NCBI GenBank assembly: GCA_024760905.1
Contig: CM045734.1
Span: 40,257,564 to 40,321,563, forward strand
DNA from: Plotosus lineatus
Taxonomy: Eukaryota; Chordata; Actinopteri; Siluriformes; Plotosidae
Reading direction: 5' to 3'
Length of the DNA stretch: 64,000 nt
Under the pieces are notes generated by a model, which worked only from the letters and a program-made list of their open reading frames with translations, did not search any database and was not told the DNA's origin. Both the position numbers and the translations under genes were made by a program. Position 1 is the stretch's first letter, and every line of letters starts with the position of its first letter. Positions 58,060 to 64,000 of the stretch are shown here, piece by piece.

Positions 58060-58747
58060 ACGTACTTAATTTTAACTGTTGTGTTACCATTTGTGTAACT
58101 CTGACCTCTGAACCTGTGGTGTGATAGAGTGGCAGGGCTTTCACAGAACGAGACATTGTAGTTTCATACAGCTCATTAAGTTTTGTATATGTCTGATCAC
58201 CATTTGATAACCATTGGTGGTACTGTTGCATTTATTTCTACTAAAATGTCCGCGTTAAGACTGGTTTGTAAATATCAGATAATCTGATGTTGATGCCAAA
58301 AATAAAACCTAATAATGCTGTCTGTTTATCTTTGAAAGACAAGCGTGGCCAGTGTAGAATAGCAATCCATGATCAGATTTATATTCATTTTGCTTTTGAA
58401 GGTTCTTGTTCTTTGATAGAAATCCAAGTATTGTGTGGCATAACATAGCTTGTTTTGGTTCCTGTGTCTGTAAATCTAATCTGCGTAGGTGTCTTGTTCA
58501 GATGGCAACCTACTCACATCAGCTCAACATCTAAAGCTGTATACGTTTAAGATTGAGTCTGAGTTGATAGCTGCAAAGGTGTGTCGATATCACTTGAGAG
58601 AGACGGTACAAGATGAGCAAAGGATGCACGTCTTTAACTGCTTATTTTTTGGCCACCAGGCTCTGAATGTTGGTTTACTTCTTGATATCAGTTGTCATTT
58701 TTGCTATTACCTTAAGTTCAGATTTGTTTTTGGAGATGTTAAGAATT
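58060..58747. other. No recognisable feature
   Basis: Nothing recognised. Confidence 0.5.
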
Positions 58748-58760
58748 ATTGTATATATTG

Positions 58761-58960
58761 GTAATAGGATGCTGAGGGTGGAACTACCAGGCAGAAGGCC
58801 TAGAGGAAGACCAAAGAGACGATTCATGGATGTGGTGAAGGAGGACATGAAGGTCGTTGGTGTAAGAGAAGAATATGCAAAGGATAGGGTGAGATGGAGG
58901 CAGATGATTCGCTGTGGCGACCCCTGAAGGGAAAAGCCGAAAGGAAAAGAAGATATACAT
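58761..58960 (+). mobile_element. RTE-like LINE 3' end, 5'-truncated
   Basis: Encodes GRRPRGRPKRRFMDVVKED to RWRQMIRCGDP and stop, then GGGAAAAGCCGAAAGGAAAA. Duplication ATTGTAYATATTG (58748-58760, 58961-58973) with one mismatch. Its 3' end equals tail i of SINE family A. Confidence 0.9.
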
Positions 58961-58984
58961 ATTGTACATATTGAATTATTGTAA

Positions 58985-59090
58985 TCAATCCATTTATTTA
59001 TTTTCTAAACCAGTTAATACTACTAGAGTAAGGGGATTGGTGAAGCTTATCTCAGTCAATTTCCTCCAACCTTACGGTGAGGACGACAGA
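58985..59090 (-). mobile_element. Tail ii remnant
   Basis: TTTATTTTCTAAACCAGTTA and following match the minus-strand tail ii end; truncated after about 100 bases. Confidence 0.55.
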
Positions 59091-59132
59091 CATGAGAAAA
59101 GAATAAAAACATAGAAACACATTACAAGAATA

Positions 59133-59476
59133 GGGCAGTGGTGGTCTAGTGGTATAGGGCACTGGATCGCTGATCCAAAGGTTGGGGGTTCGAGTCCCAC
59201 TCTCCACAAGGTTGTCACTGCCCCCCAGTGCTGCTAACTGGGTTATCAAAGGCAGGCCATGTCTGTCACTGTCTATGGTGAGAGGCATGTAAAAGAACCA
59301 TTGCTGACTTTTGACAAGAGTAGCTGCAAAGTCGTCAGCGTGTTTCTGTCCCTTGCTAAAAAGGGTTGTGACAGGAAGGGCATCCGACGTAAAAACCTCT
59401 GCCACATGAAAATGTGCAAATCAGATGATTTGCTGTGGCGACTCCCAAGTAAAAGGGAAAAAGCCGAAAGACAGAC
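59133..59476 (+). mobile_element. SINE family A, full length, tail i
   Basis: Complete plus-strand copy with an exact 18-bp duplication AAACACATTACAAGAATA (59115-59132, 59477-59494). The best reference copy for the tail i form in this window. Confidence 0.97.
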
Positions 59477-59509
59477 AAACACATTACAAGAATAAAAGGA
59501 CTACAGATA

Positions 59510-60100
59510 AAGGATCTGCCAGACCATCGCATTCCTGATCCACCAGGTTCTACAGGATTTTTGTAATTGAGTGAAATAGATGAAGAACTTTCTCAAACTG
59601 GGTATGTCAGATCCATAATCTTTCCCAATTGATGGTAGATTTCTATCTGACTCTGCTGAGGTCTTTTCTGAATCCTTCTCCTGACTGATTTCTATGATGA
59701 AACATATTCTTCTTCTTTCGATGATAAACAATCTCCATGAGTCTTTGGCGTATTTGGTAGACATGGCAAAAATATTGGTTTGATTGTAGGAGATGAAAAT
59801 ATCAGCCAAATAACGGAGAGGAACCATTTTAGGAAGTCTGTGAGGAAATAATTAAGCATGGCTCGGAATACTGTTGCTGTGTTGCTCAAGCTGAACAGCA
59901 TTACAAGTAATTAAACTATACTACAGGATTGGGGGTAGTTAAAGGTAGTATTGATAGTCTGGCTGATAAACAGATGTGATGAATTTTGAACCCAGGGCTT
60001 TGTGATCAGCATACAGCACTTTGAAGAGTTTCAGCAATGATCAAACACGGGATGTGTCGGTAGGGGCACAGCGTGTTTACTAATTTGGTGAATTTGGAAA
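59510..60100 (-). pseudogene. Second Gypsy-like pol relic
   Basis: Minus strand near 59890-59770: MLFSLSNTATVFRAMLNYFL followed in the next frame by YLADIFISY, which aligns with MPFGLSNAPAVFQ...YLDDILIYS of Ty3/Gypsy reverse transcriptases. The first catalytic Asp of the YxDD box is changed to Ala. Flanking parts to 59510 and 60100 are probably the same element but too diverged to assign. 60101-60499 shows nothing. Confidence 0.62.
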
Positions 60101-60499
60101 AAATCTGTCACACTCGCTGAAGCAATGATTTTGTGGCTTGTTTTCCACTACTGAATGGCCCATAGGCATAAAACACATTAACGACTAACTAAAATTCACA
60201 AACTAAAAAGAGAAACGCATTCTCAAATTCAAAGGCTCATCAGTAATTATTCAAATTAGACAGCAAAATTTCTTGTTGAACATTTTATGCTTATTTCTCT
60301 TGGGGCATGCGACTTTCACAAGAAAAATATAATGCTTTCCTTTCTTGTTATTCTAACAGCAATAATTTACCATTACAACGATAAGACGGCAATTATTATA
60401 TACTGCTTGGCCAGAAAAGTCACACACTCCATTTTCATGGAGTGTATTTTACCTTACTTGTAGCATGTAATCGTCATGCCATTGTTTTACAAAATTTAG

Positions 60500-60968
60500 C
60501 AACATACATGAGAAGGGAAAAGTGTACAAGACGGTGATGAGGCCAGCGATGTTGTATGGTTTAGAAACAGTGGCGCTGGGGAAAAGACAGGAGTCAGAGT
60601 TGGAGGTAGCAGAGATGAAAATGTTGAGGTTCTCTTTGGGAGTAACGAGGATGGATAGGATCAGAAACGAGTACATCAGAGGGACAGCACATGTTAGATG
60701 TTTTGGAGACAAAGTCAGAGAGGCTAGATTGAGATGGTTTGGACATGTACAGAGGAGGGATAGTGAGTATATTGGTAATAGGATGCTGAGGTTGGAACTA
60801 CCAGGCAAAAGGCCCAGAGGAAGACCAAAGAGAAGATTTATGGATGCGGTGAAGGCGGACATGAAGGTCGTTGGAGTAAGAGTAGAAGATGCAGAGGATA
60901 GGGAGAGATGGAGGCAGATCATTTGCTGTGGCGACCCCTGAAGGGAACAGCCGAAAGGAAAAGAAGAC
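60500..60968 (+). mobile_element. RTE-like LINE 3' end, longest copy
   Basis: Contains the C-terminal coding part and the complete 3' tail ending GAAGGGAACAGCCGAAAGG and AAAAGAAGA. It is 5'-truncated within the domain after the reverse transcriptase. Confidence 0.9.
60522..60941 (+). pseudogene. RTE-type LINE ORF, C-terminal 139 residues
   Basis: Open from MYKTVMRPAMLYGLETVALG through EMKMLRFSLGVTRMDRIRNE, VREARLRWFGHVQRRDSEYI and GKRPRGRPKRRFMD to ICCGDP with stop at 60939. These blocks (thumb-like region, RWFGHV, RPRGRPKRR) are characteristic of the C-terminus of RTE-type and related LINE proteins. The endonuclease and palm with YxDD are not present. The intact frame over 139 codons shows a fairly recent insertion. 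The neighbouring copies at 38058 and 58761 represent the same family. Confidence 0.88.
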
Positions 60969-61312
60969 ATTTATTTTCATCCAGTGTGGGTGAATTTCTC
61001 ACTGACATCTCGAACTGCTGAGGAGGGGCAGTGGTGGTCTAGTGGTAAAGGGCGCTGGATCGCTGATCCTAAGGTTGGGGTTTCGAGTCCCACTCTCCAC
61101 ATGGTTGTCACTGCCCCGCCCCCCACCACCACCACCACCACCACCACTACCACCAGTGCAGCTAACTGGGTTATCAAAGGCAGGCCATGTCTCTCATTGT
61201 CTATGATGAGAGGTTAATGTAAAAGAACCATTGCTGACTTTTGTAGAGAGTAGCTGCAAAGCCGTCAGTGTGTTTCTGTCCCTCACTAAAGGGTTGTGTA
61301 AGATAAGATACA

Positions 61313-62155
61313 GCTTTATTAATCTCACAATGGAGAAATTCACTGTTACAGGCTCTTGAGGTACCATCGGTAGGGGGTGCAAAAATAGAGACATATACAA
61401 ACATACACACATACATATATATTATATAAGTAAATAAATAAATAGATACATAAATCGTATAAAGTAATATACAATAAAAAATAAAAGAAGGGAACAACTT
61501 TGTGGACTGGCCTATATTAAAGTGTAATGTATCTGAGTGCAGAGTAGATGGGTTGATATGGTTCACAGTCAGTGGGGTAGATGTGGTTGATTAAAGTGCG
61601 CGGGGGTTTTTATTGCACATAACCGGTATTTTCACAGAGAGTTACAAAGTGGCGTTGTACAGTCTGACAGCGGTGGGAATGAACGACCTGCGGTAGCTCT
61701 CCTTCCTGCACTGAGGATGTCTCAGTCGTCCACTGAAGGAGCTACTTCGCTCCTCTACAATCTGGTGCAGTGGGTGAGAGCTGTTGACCATGATGGATGT
61801 GAGCTTTGCTACCATCCTCCTCTCACTCACCTCCTCCATAGAGTCCAGTGGGCAGCCGAGGACAGAGCTGGCCCTCCTGACCAACTTGTTCAGTCTCTTT
61901 CTGTCCTGCTCTGTGCTGCCCGGGGCCCAGCAGATGGCAGCGTAGAGGATTGCAGCGGCTACCACAGAGTCATAAAAAGTCCTGAGCAGAGGTCTGCATA
62001 CTCCGAAGGACCTAAGTCTCCTCAGAAGGTGGAGGCGACTCTAGCCCTTCTTGTACAGGGCGTTGGTGTTGTGGGACCAGTCCAGTTTGTAGTTAAGGTG
62101 AACACCCAGGTACTTGAAACTGTCCACTGTCTCGATGTCCTGTCCCTGGATGTTC

Positions 62156-62191
<36 letters not shown>

Positions 62192-62251
62192 GTGCTTCTC
62201 CTGAAGTCGACCACCATCTCCTTCGTCTTCCTAGTGTTCAAGCACAGGTGG
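61313..62251 (-). pseudogene. Rex1/L2-like LINE, 3' part
   Basis: Minus strand: HLCLNTRKTKEMVVDFRRST (about 62240), a (GT)n expansion (62160-62190), then YLGVHLNYKLDW, LRRLRSFGVCRPLLRTFYDS, CWAPGSTEQDRKRLNKLVRR and YRRSFIPTAVRLYN. It is typical of the reverse transcriptase C-terminal half of a Jockey-superfamily LINE in fish. A TAG at about 62042 interrupts (CAG to TAG). The 3' end lies at 61313 with GATAAGATACAGCTTTATTA. 5'-truncated. Confidence 0.85.
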
Positions 62252-62263
62252 TCCGACGTAAAC

Positions 62264-62542
62264 GGTAAAGGTAAGGTAAAGTCTGTTGGGTTTTTTTTAC
62301 ACCCGAGGCTCATGGCTCATCAGACCGGTGCTTATCACCGGTTTCCATAGTGTGAAGCAACCAGGAGTCTAACTTCCCCTGGATGGGACACTAGTCCATC
62401 GCAGGTTACCTTCCTAGTATATTTTTACTGGTACCAATTTATACTGCTGGGTGAACAGAGGCTGTGAGGGTCTCGGTGGGATTTGAAGTCACAACCTCTC
62501 GATCATGAGCCCAGCACCCTAAGCACTATGCCACCTGCCCCA
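62264..62542 (-). mobile_element. SINE family C
   Basis: Minus-strand copy, shortened in the middle of the head region. Exact 12-bp duplication TCCGACGTAAAC (62252-62263, 62543-62554). Confidence 0.93.
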
Positions 62543-62599
62543 TCCGACGTAAACACCTATGCCAAATCAAACATGAAAAAGCCGAAATGAAATCTCATC

Positions 62600-62990
62600 T
62601 TGAACTGATGAGGGGAAAAATGAACCACTCCATAAAGAACATCCTGAAAACTTTCAGTAGCGTTAAGGTCAGGACTCTGGGTACAAGTTCATGTGTGAAA
62701 ATTATTCCTCATGCTTCCCGAACTGCTCTCAGTATTTGAGTCCCCATTTCGTATTCATGTCATCAGGGAATGAAAAGTAAATTGGTGTGATAACCTGCTC
62801 AATTGGTACGTACAAGTCATCAGCTGACTTTATTTTATTTCCACATTAATTTAGCTGAGCCTTGACTTGACCAGCTGGAGCAGCAGTGCCATGAAGATTA
62901 CATGCTGTGATCGAGGCTAAATGGTCTCCAAGAAAATGTCGTGTGAATGAGCGTGTGACTCTTTTTTTGGGCCGGGCAGTATATTAAGGA
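62600..62990 (-). pseudogene. Tc1-like transposon fragment
   Basis: Homologous to 45050-45345 (GTGAAAATTATTCCTCATGC shared) and ends near 62985 with a Tc1 terminal-like GGGCCGGGCAGTATATT. Internal parts are missing. No reading frame. Confidence 0.65.
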
Positions 62991-63009
62991 GCAATTCTTT
63001 CTTGCGTTC

Positions 63010-63306
63010 ATTTTCCAAACCAATTAATCCTAATTAGCGGAGGCTGGCACCCATCTCAGCCGACTCTGGATGAGGGCAGAATACACTCTGGACAGCTCAT
63101 CAAGACTATGCAGCCTACTCTTGACAAAAGTCAGCAATGGTTCTTTCACAGCTTCTCATCGCCGACGGTTATAGACATGGCTGGCCTTTGATGACCCAGT
63201 TAATTGCACTGGGGGGGGACAGCAGAGACAACTGTTGAGAGTGGGGCTTGAAGCCCCAACTTTAGGATTGGTAATCCAGCATCATACCACTAGGTCACCA
63301 CTGCAC
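63010..63306 (-). mobile_element. SINE family A, tail ii, old
   Basis: Tail ii (TAATCCTAATTAGCGGAGGC), core (GCAATTAACTGGGTCATCAA inverted) and head (CAGTGGTGACCTAGTGGTAT on minus). No clear duplication. Confidence 0.85.
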
Positions 63307-63638
63307 TTGAATACTTTCAGTGTTTTCACAATAATATTGTTTTACATGGTTGAAAGCATACAATATAAACGTATCAATAGAGTCTTAAGGTATACGGTCA
63401 GGTACATAATCATAATCATTATACAGTACACCACCACAGTGGATCTTAGATGAATAAATCAAGATGTGATTGAAGCACAGTATATACTTTCAAATTTGAA
63501 TTCCTCACAGGTCTGGGGTAATTCCAAGTGTTAGATTTGGCCCTGTTAATGTGAACTCTAGCATGTGGTCCAAAGAGTTCTTGATACTTGATGATTAGAG
63601 GGAAAACAAACTTTTGGCTAAGTAAACAATTTCATACC

Positions 63639-63670
<32 letters not shown>

Positions 63671-64000
63671 GGGAATACACAGGCGAGCTCAGCAACTTTT
63701 ACATACGTATTATCTTTGTCTTTAATCTTATCTTCAGGAAATGAAACTTGGCTGTCAACTAAGATAAGTGAACCCAATGCACTGGGGCAAGCCACCATAT
63801 TTCACAGATGAGGACACATGCATACACTGATCAACAGTTTCATTTTTCTTCACACCATTCTCAGTTTGACAGATTCTATTTCTTTCATTTCCAGCATTTT
63901 GCATCATACAGTTCATTTTAAGAGCAATTTTTGACACATCCTTGCTGTTCCACACTCATTTGTGATTGCATAAGTGTTGGGGTTTTTTTTTGTTTTTTTT
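63307..64000. other. No recognisable feature
   Basis: AT-rich, with an A run at 63646-63670. A short minus-strand frame at 63595-63955 has no recognisable motif. The window ends in a T-rich run. Confidence 0.5.

Larger units (their letters stand above)
61026..62590 (+). mobile_element. SINE family A (tail i) split by a LINE and a SINE family C
   Basis: Head and core at 61026-61312 (with a (CCA)n run at 61124-61148), tail i remnant resuming at about 62543 (CATCCGACGTAAACACC) and ending AAAAAGCCGAAATGAAA near 62590. The LINE at 61313-62251 and the SINE at 62264-62542 lie in between. Confidence 0.85.

Noticed and set aside
58489..58764. 91-codon plus-strand frame
   Set aside because: No domain, composition or similarity recognised; its end overlaps the start of an RTE-like insertion.
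59150..59215. tRNA-like sequences with A- and B-box motifs in the SINE heads
   Set aside because: They belong to repeated SINEs with common bodies and tails and do not fold as complete cloverleaves with an anticodon arm, so they are not annotated as tRNA genes.
61717..62160. 147-codon plus-strand frame
   Set aside because: It is antisense to the Rex1/L2-like reverse transcriptase C-terminus at 61313-62251.

Overview
This is repeat-saturated eukaryotic DNA, almost certainly from a teleost fish. Indicators are Tc1-like transposons with long inverted/direct repeat ends, V-domain SINEs, RTE/Rex-type, L2-like and Gypsy retroelements, hAT and Tigger-like MITEs, very dense (TA)n/(CA)n/(CT)n arrays, and a captured proteasome alpha-7 cDNA of vertebrate type. 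Nothing bacterial or organellar was seen. Names of families come from recognition by eye, not from a database search.

Only one stretch looks like a host gene. A CpG-rich block at about 41200-41650 has a TATA-like box and a 5' coding exon (ATG at 41433, about 52 codons to a possible splice donor at 41590/41591). Its product is not recognised. If the gene runs rightward, the rest of the window would be intron 1, because no later exon was recognised. All other long reading frames are transposase or reverse-transcriptase relics, or translations of microsatellites.

Layout. 0-18 kb: Tc1 relics, two of them split by Tigger-like MITEs, a hAT MITE with 8-bp duplications, SINEs and huge microsatellites. 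17-25 kb: a Tigger element with a residual N-terminal HTH, SINEs, and a palindrome. 26-28 kb: two inverted-repeat units that carry hammerhead-ribozyme-like motifs, flanking a composite MITE. 28-30.5 kb: a Gypsy pol relic broken by SINEs. 31-37 kb: SINEs, a hAT MITE and a 73-bp-arm palindrome. 37-40.3 kb: an L2/CR1-like LINE on the minus strand. 40.3-41.1 kb: a folded-back Tc1 fragment. 41.2-41.7 kb: promoter and exon. 42-49.5 kb: SINEs and a Rex3/RTE-like LINE relic. 50-52 kb: a pair of inverted DNA-transposon copies plus a palindrome. 53-64 kb: SINEs, MITEs, a SINE-psma7 chimera, RTE-like 3' ends, a second Gypsy relic and a triple-nested SINE/LINE/SINE.

How the parts relate. The commonest repeat is a tRNA-headed SINE, here called family A, with more than 20 copies. 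It exists with two unrelated 3' tails. Tail i matches the 3' end of the RTE-like LINE found at 38058, 58761 and 60500, its likely mobilising partner. Tail ii is shared with many V-SINE copies. A third tail, iii, is seen on two V-SINE copies. Target-site duplications that can be read directly (10-18 bp) support retrotransposition for many copies. The most notable single locus is a family A SINE whose middle is an antisense-oriented 3' piece of psma7 mRNA, the whole flanked by one 18-bp duplication.
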